Source: Escherichia ruysiae (GTDB lineage: Bacteria > Pseudomonadota > Gammaproteobacteria > Enterobacterales > Enterobacteriaceae). From it: DNA of 64,000 nt. Positions 14,080 through 28,390 of the stretch are shown in pieces (position 1 is the stretch's first letter; each line of letters opens with the position of its first letter). Location: NCBI RefSeq assembly GCF_031323975.1, contig NZ_JAVIWS010000001.1, positions 2,356,001-2,420,000 of the forward strand. Direction: 5' to 3'. The position numbers and the translations under genes are program-made. Under the pieces are notes generated by a model, which had not been told where the DNA came from, did not search any database, and saw only the letters and a list, made by a program, of their open reading frames with translations.

Positions 14080-15042
14080 TTATTCTGCGCTACGTAGGGA
14101 TATTTCACCACCCATCCAGGGTTTTATTATTCCGTCCTGCTCAAGCAATAAAGCGCCCTGTTTGTCTATTCCGCGTGAAATACCAAATATTTCTTTATCA
14201 CCAATGATAAGTTTCACTGGACGATTAATAAAATTATCCAGCTTTTCCCAACGCGAAAGATAAGGTGCCAATCCTTCTTGCTCGAAGAGTTCCAGCGCCG
14301 CGCGTAATTCACGTATTAGCATGGCCGCCAACGTATTACGATCAAGATTGATCCCTGCTTCCTGCAATGTGATCCATCCCTGGTTAACGACACTCTCTTC
14401 AACACGACGCATTGCCATGTTGATCCCGGCGCCAATGACGATTTGCGCTGCATCGCCGGTTTTGCCAGTCAGCTCCACAAGAATGCCTGCCAGCTTGCGA
14501 TCCTGTAGATAGAGGTCATTAGGCCATTTAACGCGAACTTTATCTGCACCCAGCTTGCGTAATACTTCCGCCATCACGATACCGATAACCAGACTTAAAC
14601 CAATTGCCGCAGCCGGGCCTTGTTCCAGACGCCAGAACATCGACAAATATAAGTTTGCGCCAAAAGGCGAAAACCATTTCCGACCACGGCGACCACGGCC
14701 TGCCTGCTGATATTCTGCGACGCAGGCATCGCCCGATTTAAGCTCTTCGATACGATCAAGAAGGTACTGATTAGTGGAGTCAATTACTGGCAGCACGGCT
14801 ACACTACCGCCATCCAGCTGACTCAATATCTGTTCAGCATTAAGTAACTGAATGGGCTCAGGCAGGCTGTATCCTTTACCCGGAACGGTAAAGACATCAA
14901 CGCCCCAGTCACGCAGTGTTTGAATGTGTTTATTAATGGCCGCCCGGCTCATTCCTAACGTTTCACCCAGCTGCTCGCCAGAGTGAAATTCGCCATTCGC
15001 TAACAGCGTGATTAATTTCAGTGGAACGGTATTATCCTTCAT
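14080..15042 (-). CDS. birA: Biotin-protein ligase and biotin operon repressor
   Basis: Makes biotinyl-5'-AMP, biotinylates AccB, and represses the bio operon as a dimer. 320 residues: an N-terminal winged helix-turn-helix (about 18-46, [19 protein letters not shown]), the GRGRRGRKW biotinyl-AMP loop (about 115-123), the KWPNDLY motif, and a C-terminal SH3-like domain. It ends ...SLRSAE-stop; K-12 BirA as I remember it has one more Lys (321 residues). The start overlaps the murB stop by four bases (ATGA), so translation is coupled. Confidence 0.98.
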   Translation of the reverse strand: MKDNTVPLKLITLLANGEFHSGEQLGETLGMSRAAINKHIQTLRDWGVDVFTVPGKGYSLPEPIQLLNAEQILSQLDGGSVAVLPVIDSTNQYLLDRIEELKSGDACVAEYQQAGRGRRGRKWFSPFGANLYLSMFWRLEQGPAAAIGLSLVIGIVMAEVLRKLGADKVRVKWPNDLYLQDRKLAGILVELTGKTGDAAQIVIGAGINMAMRRVEESVVNQGWITLQEAGINLDRNTLAAMLIRELRAALELFEQEGLAPYLSRWEKLDNFINRPVKLIIGDKEIFGISRGIDKQGALLLEQDGIIKPWMGGEISLRSAE

Positions 15043-16067
15043 GAAATCGTCTCCACTGCGCTAACTTCACCTGATGCACCAATAAAGCGAACTTCGGGCT
15101 CAAGCCAGACATTAAATTTTTCACCAACTTTCTGTCTTACATGATGTGCCAGTTGCACGACATCTTCGCTTTTTGCATTGCCTTCATTGACGAGAACTAA
15201 CGCCTGTTGACGGTGTACCGCAGCCCCACCCATTTGCGTCCCTTTTAGCTGACACTGATCGATGAGCCAGCCAGCAGCCAGTTTTACTGAACCATCCGCC
15301 TGAGGGTAATTCGGTGCCGTTGGAAATTGTGCCAACAACGCGTTAGCCGTTTCCACAGATACAACAGGATTTTTGAAGAAACTACCAGCATTGCCGTTCA
15401 CTTTTGGATCGGGCAGCTTTGTAGTTCTCATATGGCACACCGCATCAAATACTTGCTGTGGCGTTACTGTTGAAGGCTCCAGACGAGTTAAGTCACCGTA
15501 AGTCAGTACAGGTTGCCACTCTTTTGGCAGACGCAGACCTACAGCAACAATGGCGAAGCGGTCCTGATATTCATGCTTAAAAATACTGTCGCGATAGCCA
15601 AAACGGCACTCTTTGGCAGTTAAGCGCACTTGCTTGCCTGTCGTTAGCTCAACGCAGTCAACATAATCGCAAACGCGCTGTAATTCTACGCCATAAGCAC
15701 CAATATTCTGGATAGGTGATGAGCCGACACAACCAGGAATTAATGCCAGATTTTCCAGACCAGGCATACCTTCCTGCAAAGTGTATTTTACCAGGCGATG
15801 CCAGTTTTCTCCGGCTCCTACATGTAAATACCACGCATCAGGTTCATCATGAATTTCGACACCTTTGATCCGGTTGATGATCACCGTGCCGCGATAGTCT
15901 TCCAGAAAAAGTACATTACTTCCTTCACCCAGAATAAGAACGGGTTGTCCTTCTGCGGTTGCATGCTGCCAGGCATTGAGTAGTTGTTGTTCGTCTTCGG
16001 CACATACAATGTGCTGAGCATTATGATCAATGCCAAATGTGTTCCAGGGTTTTAAGGAGTGGTTCAT
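15039..16067 (-). CDS. murB: UDP-N-acetylenolpyruvylglucosamine reductase
   Basis: FAD enzyme that uses NADPH to turn enolpyruvyl-UDP-GlcNAc into UDP-MurNAc, the second step of peptidoglycan precursor synthesis in the cytoplasm. 342 residues. The FAD-binding domain contains GEGSNVLF (47-54) and NIGAYGVE; catalytic R159, S229 ([10 protein letters not shown]) and E325 (WLEPEVRF) are all in place. It is the first gene of a murB-birA pair, lying beyond the rrnB terminators. Confidence 0.98.
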   Translation of the reverse strand: MNHSLKPWNTFGIDHNAQHIVCAEDEQQLLNAWQHATAEGQPVLILGEGSNVLFLEDYRGTVIINRIKGVEIHDEPDAWYLHVGAGENWHRLVKYTLQEGMPGLENLALIPGCVGSSPIQNIGAYGVELQRVCDYVDCVELTTGKQVRLTAKECRFGYRDSIFKHEYQDRFAIVAVGLRLPKEWQPVLTYGDLTRLEPSTVTPQQVFDAVCHMRTTKLPDPKVNGNAGSFFKNPVVSVETANALLAQFPTAPNYPQADGSVKLAAGWLIDQCQLKGTQMGGAAVHRQQALVLVNEGNAKSEDVVQLAHHVRQKVGEKFNVWLEPEVRFIGASGEVSAVETIS

Positions 16068-16158
16068 AGCTGCTTTCCTGATGCAAAAACGAGGCTAGTT
16101 TACCGTATCTGCGGGGGGATGGCTTGTAGATATGATGACAGGAAGAGTTTGTAGAAAC

Positions 16159-16187
16159 GCAAAAAGGCCATCCTTGCGGATGGCCTT
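16159..16187 (-). terminator. rrnB terminator T2
   Basis: A 10-bp stem (16164-16173 with 16178-16187) and four-base loop, followed on the minus strand by five T. It is the second of the tandem terminators closing the rRNA operon. Confidence 0.9.
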
Positions 16188-16320
16188 CTGCTTTATCTGA
16201 TGCCTGGCAGTTTATGGCGGGCGTCCTGCCCGCCACCCTCCGGGCCGTTGCTTCGCAACGTTCAAATCCGCTCCCGGCGGATTTGTCCTGCTCAGGAGAG
16301 TGTTCACCGACAAACAACAG

Positions 16321-16356
16321 ATAAAACAAAAGGCCCAGTCTTCCGACTGAGCCTTT
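16321..16356 (-). terminator. rrnB terminator T1
   Basis: A 12-bp stem (16329-16340 with 16345-16356, one G-T pair) and four-base loop, followed by a T-rich run on the minus strand. It starts 12 bases after the 5S 3' end. Confidence 0.93.
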
Positions 16357-16367
16357 CGTTTTATTTG

Positions 16368-16487
16368 ATGCCTGGCAGTTCCCTACTCTCGCATGGGGAG
16401 ACCCCACACTACCATCGGCGCTACGGCGTTTCACTTCTGAGTTCGGCATGGGGTCAGGTGGGACCACCGCGCTACGGCCGCCAGGCA
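16368..16487 (-). rRNA. rrfB: 5S ribosomal RNA
   Basis: 120 bases, 5' TGCCTGGCGGCC and 3' CTGCCAGGCAT, whose ends pair to form helix I. It follows 23S by 99 bases. The symbol is assigned by context (rrnB position beside murI and murB). Confidence 0.97.
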
Positions 16488-16586
16488 AATTCTGTTTCAT
16501 CAACACGTCCTGTTCTGACCTGTCGATTTAATCTGTATCAGGCTGAAAATCTTTCTCTCAATCCGCCAAAACAGCTTCGGCGTTGT

Positions 16587-19493
<2,907 letters not shown>

Positions 19494-19688
19494 TCACAAC
19501 CCGAAGATGTTTCTTTCGATTCATCATCGTGTTGCGAAAATTTGAGAGACTCACGAATAATCTTTCGACTATTCAGTGTTTCAATTTTCAGCTTGATCCA
19601 GATTTTTAAAGAGCAAATATCTCAAACATCACCCGAAGATGAGTTTTGAGATATTAAGGCAGGTGACTTTCACTCACAAACCAGCAAG

Positions 19689-19764
19689 TGGCGTCCCCTA
19701 GGGGATTCGAACCCCTGTTACCGCCGTGAAAGGGCGGTGTCCTGGGCCTCTAGACGAAGGGGAC
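19689..19764 (-). tRNA. gltT: tRNA-Glu (UUC anticodon)
   Basis: A 76-base cloverleaf in the 16S-23S spacer with encoded CCA. Acceptor GTCCCCT pairs with AGGGGAC; anticodon loop CTTTCAC contains TTC. A single tRNA-Glu in the spacer is the pattern of E. coli rrnB, C, E and G; the murI and murB neighbours identify rrnB. Confidence 0.97.
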
Positions 19765-19849
19765 GTATCAGTCTGCTTCGCAAGACGCCTTGCTTTTCAC
19801 TTTCTATCAGACAATCTGTGTGAGCACTTCAAAGAACGCTTCTTTAAGG

Positions 19850-21391
<1,542 letters not shown>

Positions 21392-21600
21392 AAAAGTTTG
21401 ATGCTCAAAGAATTAAACTTCGTAATGAATTACGTGTTCACTCTTGAGACTTGGTATTCATTTATCGTCTTGCGACGTTAAGAATCCGTATCTTCGAGTG
21501 CCCACACAGATTGTCTGATAAATTGTTAAAGAGCAGTGCCGCTTCGCTTTTTCTCAGCGGCGCGGGGTGTGCATAATACACTTTCCCGCTACAGAGTCAA
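21392..21600 (-). promoter_or_regulatory. rrnB leader with boxA antitermination site and promoter P2
   Basis: Promoter P2: -35 TTGACT (21595-21600), a 16-base spacer, -10 TATTAT (21573-21578). The leader that follows contains TGCTCTTTAACA (about 21524-21535), the boxA element loaded by NusB-S10 for rRNA antitermination, and sequence pairing with the post-16S spacer for RNase III processing. Confidence 0.88.
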
Positions 21601-21689
21601 GCATTTTTTGCTTTTCTCTGTTGAGATTCTCAGGAGAACCCCGCTGACCCGGCGGCGTGTTTGCCGTTGTTCCGTGTCAGTGGTGGCGC

Positions 21690-21762
21690 ATTATAGGGAG
21701 TTATTCTGAGCTGACAAGAGGAAATTTAAAATAATTTTCCGAATGCGCAACATTCAACCAAA
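21690..21762 (-). promoter_or_regulatory. rrnB promoter P1 with UP element
   Basis: On the minus strand: -35 TTGTCA (21712-21717), a 16-base spacer, -10 TATAAT (21690-21695), then a GC-rich discriminator. Immediately upstream is an A+T-rich UP element (AAAATTATTTTAAATTT). The spacer reads GCTCAG where I remember GGCCGG in K-12. Confidence 0.9.
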
Positions 21763-22620
21763 TCAGCCTGAAACTGCCAGTTTTTCGAGCGTTTTGAAAC
21801 CGTAACGCTGTAAAACGGGCAATAATTGTTCTGCTTCCGGCGTCATTGCCATACAAAAGGCAACATTCGCATCGGCAGATTTTGCATCCGGGGCTTCATG
21901 TTCTAACAACCAGGCCGTTCGGCGGGCAATTGCTGCGCCAGAATCTACCAGCCGTGTTCCCTCTGGTAGCACCTGTAACAGTTCTTCTCGTAATAGAGGG
22001 AAATGAGTACACCCCAGAACAACAGTATCTGGTGGCTCTTTCATTCTTAACCACGGACGCAAGATACGCTTTAGCGCATCCAGAGAAACTTCGTCGCCAT
22101 GCAGTTTCGCTTCAGCCAGCTCAACCATCTCTGCCGATCCGAGCATTTCTATCTGACATTCATTGGCGAAACGCGCAATCAGTTCATGGGTATAAGAACG
22201 TTTAACTGTTCCGCGAGTTGCCAGCAATCCAACAATGCCATTAGCGGTCAGACGCGCTGCGGGTTTAATCGCCGGCACGACGCCGACAACCGGGAAAGCG
22301 AACTTTTCGCGCAAAGCAGGAAGCGAAACGGTGCTGGCGGTGTTGCAGGCCACCACAGCCAGCGCAAGGGGATAATGCTCTTGCACCGCAGTGACAATTT
22401 CCACCACTCGCTCAACAATAAACGCTTCGCTTTTTTCGCCATACGGGAAAGCGACATTATCGAAAGCATAAATGTAATGGAGATCCGGTAAGAGACGCCG
22501 GATCTCGTCATAGACCGACAGCCCACCGACGCCGGAGTCAAACACCAGCACGGTGGGACGTGGTTCAGAAGGTGTAGCTGCCAGACAAGGTGTATTCCCG
22601 TCCTGCAGTTTGGTAGCCAT
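21763..22620 (-). CDS. murI: Glutamate racemase
   Basis: Converts L- to D-glutamate for peptidoglycan; the E. coli type depends on UDP-MurNAc-Ala as activator. 285 residues. The two catalytic cysteines lie in VACNTAS and LGCTHFP, and the FDSGVGGLS motif is near residue 27. The first 56 bases overlap the 3' end of btuB in another frame; the N-terminal tail [20 protein letters not shown] is the E. coli form, so this start is kept. Confidence 0.97.
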   Translation of the reverse strand: MATKLQDGNTPCLAATPSEPRPTVLVFDSGVGGLSVYDEIRRLLPDLHYIYAFDNVAFPYGEKSEAFIVERVVEIVTAVQEHYPLALAVVACNTASTVSLPALREKFAFPVVGVVPAIKPAARLTANGIVGLLATRGTVKRSYTHELIARFANECQIEMLGSAEMVELAEAKLHGDEVSLDALKRILRPWLRMKEPPDTVVLGCTHFPLLREELLQVLPEGTRLVDSGAAIARRTAWLLEHEAPDAKSADANVAFCMAMTPEAEQLLPVLQRYGFKTLEKLAVSG

Positions 22621-24409
22621 AGACTGTCTCGTAATCTTTGTCGAACAAGTTGGCTATTTTACCACGAACAGTCAGATGAGAGGTGACCGGATACGCAACC
22701 GCAAGATCCCACAAGCTCACACCGCCCATTTTAACGGTTTGATAAGGATAAGATGAGTAATCCTTATCATAGCGAGTGCCTAAATACTGATAAGTAATAC
22801 CCCAGTCGAAGTCATACAGTTGCCAGTCGAGCTGATATTTCACCTGCTGTTTAGCGCGACGTAGCAACGGCGTGTCGGTAATCGCGTTACGCGCATCGAC
22901 ATAATCATAACTCACCGTATGCGTCAGCGGTCCGGTATCAAAATTGGCGGTCGCCTCGACGCCCTTAATCCGCGCTTTCCCTTCGTTGTAGTATTTGAGG
23001 GTGTGATCATCGTAATCGATCAAGTCACTAACATCGTTACGGTATCCGGAAATACGCCAGTTCACTCCAGCAGTTAAGCCTTCAAACGCCCCTTCCCACT
23101 GTTTGCTTTTCTCAGGGTTCAGATCCGGATTACCGTAGAAGCCATAGAGTTGCCCAAGATTAGGTGCCTTGTACGACGTACCATAAGAAGCGATAAACCG
23201 ATAACCTTCGATGAATTCCCAACCGACGCTGGTTTGCCAGGTTCCATGACGACCAAACTGTGAGTTATCGTCGCTGCGTGCTGCGCCTTCAAAGGTAAAA
23301 TCGCCGACTTGTTGCAGCCCGGTCAGATAGATGCCGGTATTACGTTGATCATATCCATCCTCAACATAACCTGTACCCGGCGTCGTAGTCTGTTTCTGCC
23401 AGTCGACACCCGCACCAATACTACCGTGACCAACGATGACATTGTTTGCCCACTGAACGGTGTATTGCTTCATCTCATCAAGCGTTGCGGACGAATCATA
23501 ACGACCATAATGGGGATCGTAGTTGTAATCTTTGCTATGGCTATAGCTGGTAATGAGTTGTGATTTAATCAGTTCGCCGTTATAGCGCAGCCCGGCATCC
23601 CAACTTTGGCTATAGAGTTTGCGAGTATCGAGCAGCGGCGAGCCGGGAGAATAATACGCGTCATAATTGGTACGGTTATCATAGCCATAGCCGCGCACAA
23701 AGCCGCTCCAGGCATCAGTAAAGTTATGCTCCAGCGCGCCATAAAGCGTTTTACTTAAGAAACCATCGTTATCTGGCTGCGCTTGCGTTCCGGTATTGCC
23801 ATAAGCGACAACATCATAACCATGAGTATGGGCATAATCGCCCAACAACGTTACTCGTGTCTTATCCCCCAGTTGTTGCTGCGTAGAGACATCATAGTTC
23901 TGATAACTATGGCTTCCCCACCCTGCTGAAATTTCCGTTCCGGGTTCATCGCGCGTCGTGATGATATTCACCACCCCGCCTATTGCATCGGAACCATATA
24001 CGGCGGAACGCGGCCCACGGATATATTCAACACGCTGGACAAGCGCAATAGGGAACTGACTAAGGTCAGCAGAACCACTCACCCCCGCCAGATTCAGGCG
24101 CACACCATCAATTAACACCAACACATGACTGGCATTTGTACCGCGAATAAAAATAGATGAGAGCTGACCTGAACCGCCGTTTTGGGTGATATCCACACCA
24201 GGGAGACGGCGCAGCACATCATTGACCGAGGTCGACTGCCAGCGGTCGATATCCTGACGCGTCACAACGGTGGTTGGTGCAAGCACAGTGCTGCGCGGCT
24301 GTTCAAAACGGTTAGCAGTAACGACGAGAGTATCCGGGCTGGTATCCTGTGCCCAAGCGGAAAAGGCTGTGACGGAACACGCCGTCAGCAGCGAAGCTTT
24401 TTTAATCAT
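22565..24409 (-). CDS. btuB: Outer-membrane vitamin B12 receptor
   Basis: TonB-dependent 22-strand barrel that takes up cobalamins and serves as a colicin and phage receptor. The start [16 protein letters not shown] gives 614 residues with a 20-residue signal peptide (cleavage after SAWA), then the TonB box DTLVVTA, a plug domain and a barrel ending in aromatic Phe (SGSYTF). An in-frame upstream Met at 24568 would translate the riboswitch and is rejected. The 3' end overlaps murI by 56 bases. Expression is controlled by the leader. Confidence 0.98.
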   Translation of the reverse strand: MIKKASLLTACSVTAFSAWAQDTSPDTLVVTANRFEQPRSTVLAPTTVVTRQDIDRWQSTSVNDVLRRLPGVDITQNGGSGQLSSIFIRGTNASHVLVLIDGVRLNLAGVSGSADLSQFPIALVQRVEYIRGPRSAVYGSDAIGGVVNIITTRDEPGTEISAGWGSHSYQNYDVSTQQQLGDKTRVTLLGDYAHTHGYDVVAYGNTGTQAQPDNDGFLSKTLYGALEHNFTDAWSGFVRGYGYDNRTNYDAYYSPGSPLLDTRKLYSQSWDAGLRYNGELIKSQLITSYSHSKDYNYDPHYGRYDSSATLDEMKQYTVQWANNVIVGHGSIGAGVDWQKQTTTPGTGYVEDGYDQRNTGIYLTGLQQVGDFTFEGAARSDDNSQFGRHGTWQTSVGWEFIEGYRFIASYGTSYKAPNLGQLYGFYGNPDLNPEKSKQWEGAFEGLTAGVNWRISGYRNDVSDLIDYDDHTLKYYNEGKARIKGVEATANFDTGPLTHTVSYDYVDARNAITDTPLLRRAKQQVKYQLDWQLYDFDWGITYQYLGTRYDKDYSSYPYQTVKMGGVSLWDLAVAYPVTSHLTVRGKIANLFDKDYETVYGYQTAGREYTLSGSYTF

Positions 24410-24650
24410 TGTAAAGCATCCACAATAGAAGAAGGATGCCGCAGGTTTCACCAATATTACGCGATGATGAGAACCAGATGCGACGTTAGCCGGCAGGTCT
24501 TCGGGCTTGGAGGGGTATCTGAGGATACAAAGAGATGATGACTTCCCACCGGATGGCAGTGTCCGCATTACGCAATCATCGCACCTTTCCTTACCGCTGC
24601 GCGTCAGCTCCAGATTCGCACTGGATTCCCTATTAACTCACAGGACCGGC
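24410..24650 (-). promoter_or_regulatory. Cobalamin riboswitch of btuB
   Basis: A leader of about 240 bases between the promoter and btuB. The B12 box AAGCCCGAAGACCTGCCGGC lies at 24489-24508 on the minus strand. Adenosylcobalamin binding is known in E. coli to hide the btuB ribosome site. The length and conserved blocks match the E. coli btuB leader. Confidence 0.92.
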
Positions 24651-24656
24651 GAGTGG

Positions 24657-24686
24657 ATGCTACAGGTTGTAACAAGTTGCTGTCCA
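24657..24686 (-). promoter_or_regulatory. btuB promoter
   Basis: Candidate -10 TAGCAT (24657-24662) and -35 TGGACA (24681-24686), with an 18-base spacer on the minus strand, placed just upstream of the riboswitch 5' end. Confidence 0.6.
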
Positions 24687-24741
24687 GACGTAGCTCACAA
24701 ATAGGAATCTATCAAGATCTGGACATCTGATGAGCAATCCC

Positions 24742-24778
24742 TACAATCGCCGCGTACATTTCATTTTCAGGATACATC
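24742..24778 (+). promoter_or_regulatory. trmA promoter
   Basis: A -10 TACAAT (24742-24747) followed by CGCCGCG, a GC-rich discriminator of the stable-RNA type, lies about 30 bases before the trmA start. The -35 is poor. E. coli trmA is known to follow rRNA-like growth-rate control, which fits. Confidence 0.5.
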
Positions 24779-25879
24779 ATGACCCCCGAACACCTTCCAA
24801 CAGAACAGTATGAAGCGCAGTTAGCCGAAAAAGTGGTACGTTTGCAAAGTATGATGGCGCCGTTTTCTGACCTGGTTCCGGAAGTGTTTCGCTCGCCGGT
24901 CAGTCATTACCGGATGCGTGCAGAGTTCCGCATCTGGCACGATGGCGATGACCTGTATCACATCATTTTCGATCAACAAACCAAAAGCCGCATCCGCGTG
25001 GATAGCTTCCCCGCCGCCAGTGAACTTATCAACCAGTTGATGGGCGCGATGATTGCGGGTGTGCGCAATAATCCCGTTCTGCGCCACAAGTTGTTCCAGA
25101 TTGATTACCTCACCACGCTGAGCAATCAGGCGGTGGTTTCCCTGCTGTACCATAAAAAGCTGGATGACGAGTGGCGCCAGCAGGCAGAAGCCCTGCGCGA
25201 TGCACTGCGAGCGCAGAATCTGAATGTGCATCTGATTGGTCGGGCAACGAAAACCAAAATCGAGTTGGATCAAGATTACATCGACGAACGTCTGCCGGTT
25301 GCAGGGAAAGAGATGATCTACCGTCAGGTGGAGAACAGCTTCACTCAGCCGAACGCGGCGATGAATATTCAGATGCTGGAATGGGCGCTGGATGTAACCA
25401 AAGGTTCAAAAGGTGATTTACTGGAGCTGTACTGCGGCAACGGTAATTTTTCATTAGCTCTGGCGCGCAATTTTGATCGAGTATTAGCTACCGAAATCGC
25501 TAAGCCATCGGTCGCTGCCGCGCAATACAATATTGCTGCTAACCATATTGATAACGTACAAATTATTCGTATGGCGGCGGAAGAGTTTACCCAAGCGATG
25601 AATGGTGTGCGCGAGTTTAACCGCCTGCAAGGGATCGATTTAAAGAGTTATCAGTGCGAAACCATTTTTGTCGATCCGCCGCGCAGCGGTCTGGACAGTG
25701 AAACCGAGAAAATGGTGCAGGCGTATCCGCGTATTTTGTACATCTCCTGCAACCCGGAAACGTTATGCAAGAATCTGGAAACATTAAACCAGACGCACAA
25801 AGTTGAACGTCTGGCTCTGTTTGATCAGTTCCCCTACACGCACCATATGGAGTGCGGCGTGTTACTGACGGCGAAGTAA
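24779..25879 (+). CDS. trmA: tRNA (uracil-54-C5)-methyltransferase
   Basis: Uses S-adenosylmethionine to make ribothymidine at position 54 of the T loop in tRNA. 366 residues, starting [15 protein letters not shown]. The SAM motif [16 protein letters not shown], the FVDPPRSG motif and the nucleophile Cys in YISCNPETL are intact. Divergent from btuB and followed by a short REP-like hairpin. Confidence 0.98.
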   Translation: MTPEHLPTEQYEAQLAEKVVRLQSMMAPFSDLVPEVFRSPVSHYRMRAEFRIWHDGDDLYHIIFDQQTKSRIRVDSFPAASELINQLMGAMIAGVRNNPVLRHKLFQIDYLTTLSNQAVVSLLYHKKLDDEWRQQAEALRDALRAQNLNVHLIGRATKTKIELDQDYIDERLPVAGKEMIYRQVENSFTQPNAAMNIQMLEWALDVTKGSKGDLLELYCGNGNFSLALARNFDRVLATEIAKPSVAAAQYNIAANHIDNVQIIRMAAEEFTQAMNGVREFNRLQGIDLKSYQCETIFVDPPRSGLDSETEKMVQAYPRILYISCNPETLCKNLETLNQTHKVERLALFDQFPYTHHMECGVLLTAK

Positions 25880-25885
25880 AACCCA

Positions 25886-25909
25886 TGCCGGATGCGCCAG
25901 CATCCGGCA
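25886..25909. repeat. REP-like hairpin after trmA
   Basis: TGCCGGATG (25886-25894) and CATCCGGCA (25901-25909) form a 9-bp stem of the REP type in the 40 bases between the convergent trmA and yijD. No T run follows it. Confidence 0.75.
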
Positions 25910-25918
25910 TGTTACTGA

Positions 25919-26278
25919 TTACTCAGCAACTTCCTGCTTACGGTTACGCATCTTCGCGCCAATCCAGAACACCATAATGACGGACAGCACTGCCGGGAAG
26001 AAGTTAGAACCGATATCCGGATATTCCGCACGAACCACCGTGCTGTACAGCAGAACGCCGAGAATAAAACAGGCGGCAGCCAGCCCCGGCAAGCCTACCG
26101 GCATGGTGCGATTAAGATAACGTTGATGCAGGCAGTAAACCGTCAGCACCAGGGAAATAATCGGGAATACAGAAAATGGCACAATGGAACTAAACAGCGC
26201 CGCAAAAGTACCATTGATCGATAAGCCAGCAACCAACGCCAGCAGCAGCGTACCTCTATCTTGATTTGCTTGTTTCAT
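25919..26278 (-). CDS. yijD: Small inner-membrane protein YijD
   Basis: 119 residues with about four hydrophobic segments (roughly 10-28, 32-50, 62-80 and 90-108) and a charged C-terminus ([11 protein letters not shown]). Its function is not known to me. The ATG overlaps the fabR stop by one base (TAATG), so it is translationally coupled to fabR, and the pairing is conserved in E. coli. A link to membrane lipid control is suggested only by this coupling. Confidence 0.93.
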
Positions 26279-26925
26279 TACTCGTCCTTCACATTTCCCG
26301 GAATAGTTGCGGTTTTCTCTTGTTCACGGCGATACCAGTAATAAGCCCCTTTCGAAATCATTCGCAGTTGCAGTACCAGTCGCTCTTCTAATTGCCGACG
26401 TTGTTCAACGCCAACATCCAACGCCTCGGCACCCGCACTGAAGACAATCGTCACCATTGCTTCGGCTTGCGCTTCAGTAAACGCACGAGGCATGTGGTTT
26501 TCGAGTTCCAGATAGTCCGCAAGTTCCGCAATGAAGTGCTGAATTTCACGCGCAACGGCGGCACGAAACGCAGCGGAAGTGCCGGAGCGTTCCCGCAATA
26601 ATAACCGGAAGGCGTTCGGATTATTACCGATGAACTCCATAAATGTGGAGACCGAGGTACGGATCACACTCCCGCCTTTGGCAATACGCTGACGCGCCTG
26701 GCGCATGAGTTGGCGCAGCATCAAACCGCTCTCATCAACCATGGTCAGACCAAGTTCGTCTACGTCGCGGAAATGCCGGTAAAAAGAGGTGGGAGCAATG
26801 CCCGCTTCTCGCGCCACTTCACGCAAACTCAGGCTGGCGAAGCTGCGTTCAGCACTTAATTGGCTAAATGCGGCTTCCACCAGCGAACGGCGGGTTTTTT
26901 CTTTTTGTTGCGCTCTTACGCCCAT
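26278..26925 (-). CDS. fabR: Unsaturated fatty acid synthesis repressor FabR
   Basis: TetR-family regulator that represses fabB and fabA according to the balance of unsaturated acyl groups. The start [17 protein letters not shown] gives 215 residues; longer in-frame starts (to 27021) lie over the probable promoter. The helix-turn-helix is at about 30-55 ([20 protein letters not shown]) and the ligand domain follows. An extended -10 (TGGTATAGT) lies just upstream at about 26963-26971. In K-12 fabR is divergent from sthA; here an accessory pair lies between them. Confidence 0.96.
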
Positions 26926-27031
26926 CACAATGTCTGAATCCTTGCCAAAAGTACTGCTGGCACTATACCAGAGAATGAACATACTGGATTGCTCCAGTGT
27001 TGTGAATGAACGGTAACGCAATAAAACACAT

Positions 27032-28348
27032 TTACTGCAGCTCTTTGGCTGGTTCTTTCACAAACAACAACGCCAGCATCGACAGCAACGTGCCGCCGCC
27101 CAGATACCACGCCGGAGCCGTCAGACTCTCCAGTAACACGATAGATTGCGTGGCGAAATATTGTGCAAAACCACCAAAAATTGCCACACCAATGCTATAA
27201 ACCAGCGCGAAGCCCAATGCCCGGATCCGTTTCGGCAATAGTTCGGAAATCAACAACATTACCGGCACACCGCCAAGCGTAGTAAAGCTGACCATCACGA
27301 AAACCACCGTCAGCAACATGCCAGGGCTTGGGTAATTCACCAACAGCCAGAACGAAGGCCAGCTACAGAGAAGCACCATCACACGGGAGATTAAAATCAG
27401 CTTTTTACGCCCGACCGAATCACACAGCATCCCCACCAGCAGCGCCCCCACAAAAGTAATAACGCCAGCCAGTAACATCGCTGCATGAGAATAATGTTGA
27501 GGCATCGCCAGATACTTCGCCGCCCAGGTGCCGTAGTAAAAGAGGGAGATATAGGTTGCTACCGTACTGCCAATCGCGAGTAAAACACCGTTAGCGAGAG
27601 TCGCTTTATGTTGCAAAAGCAGGGAAAACGTACTTTCGCTGGCAGCAGCACTCTTCTTATTCGCCACTTCAGGCGCATCATTTTCCAGACTCAGGCGCAG
27701 CCAGCAACCGATGGGTGCTAACAGCACACCAATAAAAAACGGCACTCGCCAGCCCCATTCCGCCATTACGGTCTCTGAACCTGTGGCAAACGGCAGCCAT
27801 GCACTCAACCCTAAAGCGACGATGCCACCAAAGGTCGTTGCCAGCCCCTGGGTCGCCAGCGACCAACTGCTGTAAAAGCCGCGACGATTTGCCGGCGCAG
27901 ACTCAACCAGCAAAGACATTGAGGCGCCGACTTCACCACCTGCCGCAACGCCCTGGATCAGACGCGCCAGCACCAGCGTTGCCGTTCCCCAATAGCCCGC
28001 CGTCGCATAGGTCGGCGCGATGCCGATCATCAGTGTACCAAGGCTCATCAGGGCAATGGTGAACACCATCGCGGGTTTGCGTCCGAAACGATCGGCCCAG
28101 GCGCCAACGATAATCCCACCGAGCGGGCGCATAAAAAAACTCACGCCAAACGTTGCAAATGCCAGTAACAGCGCGACGTTATGATCGGCACTGGGAGGAA
28201 AGAAAAGTGTACTGATATAGACCACAAAAAAGTTGTAAACGCCAAAATCAAAAAATTCGAGCGCATTGCCAAACGCCGAGGCAAAAATCACCCGCTTACC
28301 GCTGGGCTTTTTCTTTACGCCCACCGATTCATTTACGATCGCCGTCAT
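27032..28348 (-). CDS. MFS transporter, metabolite:H+ symporter type
   Basis: 438 residues with twelve predicted membrane segments. It has the marks of the metabolite:H+ symporter group (ProP, ShiA, KgtP relatives): an N-terminal segment [16 protein letters not shown], the loop 2-3 motif [13 protein letters not shown], and [15 protein letters not shown]. The substrate cannot be read from the sequence. It starts 42 bases after an M20 amidohydrolase on the same strand and is probably cotranscribed with it, so it likely imports that enzyme's substrate. It ends about 106 bases before fabR on the same strand with no obvious terminator. Not in K-12 at this place as I remember it. Confidence 0.9.
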   Translation of the reverse strand: MTAIVNESVGVKKKPSGKRVIFASAFGNALEFFDFGVYNFFVVYISTLFFPPSADHNVALLLAFATFGVSFFMRPLGGIIVGAWADRFGRKPAMVFTIALMSLGTLMIGIAPTYATAGYWGTATLVLARLIQGVAAGGEVGASMSLLVESAPANRRGFYSSWSLATQGLATTFGGIVALGLSAWLPFATGSETVMAEWGWRVPFFIGVLLAPIGCWLRLSLENDAPEVANKKSAAASESTFSLLLQHKATLANGVLLAIGSTVATYISLFYYGTWAAKYLAMPQHYSHAAMLLAGVITFVGALLVGMLCDSVGRKKLILISRVMVLLCSWPSFWLLVNYPSPGMLLTVVFVMVSFTTLGGVPVMLLISELLPKRIRALGFALVYSIGVAIFGGFAQYFATQSIVLLESLTAPAWYLGGGTLLSMLALLFVKEPAKELQ

Positions 28349-28390
28349 TCCATATTCCTTGCCAGAAAGTGTTGTTGTGTGTTGTTTTAT

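Noticed and set aside
24410..24568. N-terminal extension of btuB by 53 codons
   Set aside because: It would translate the cobalamin riboswitch and place the signal peptide inside the protein; [11 protein letters not shown] is the secreted start.
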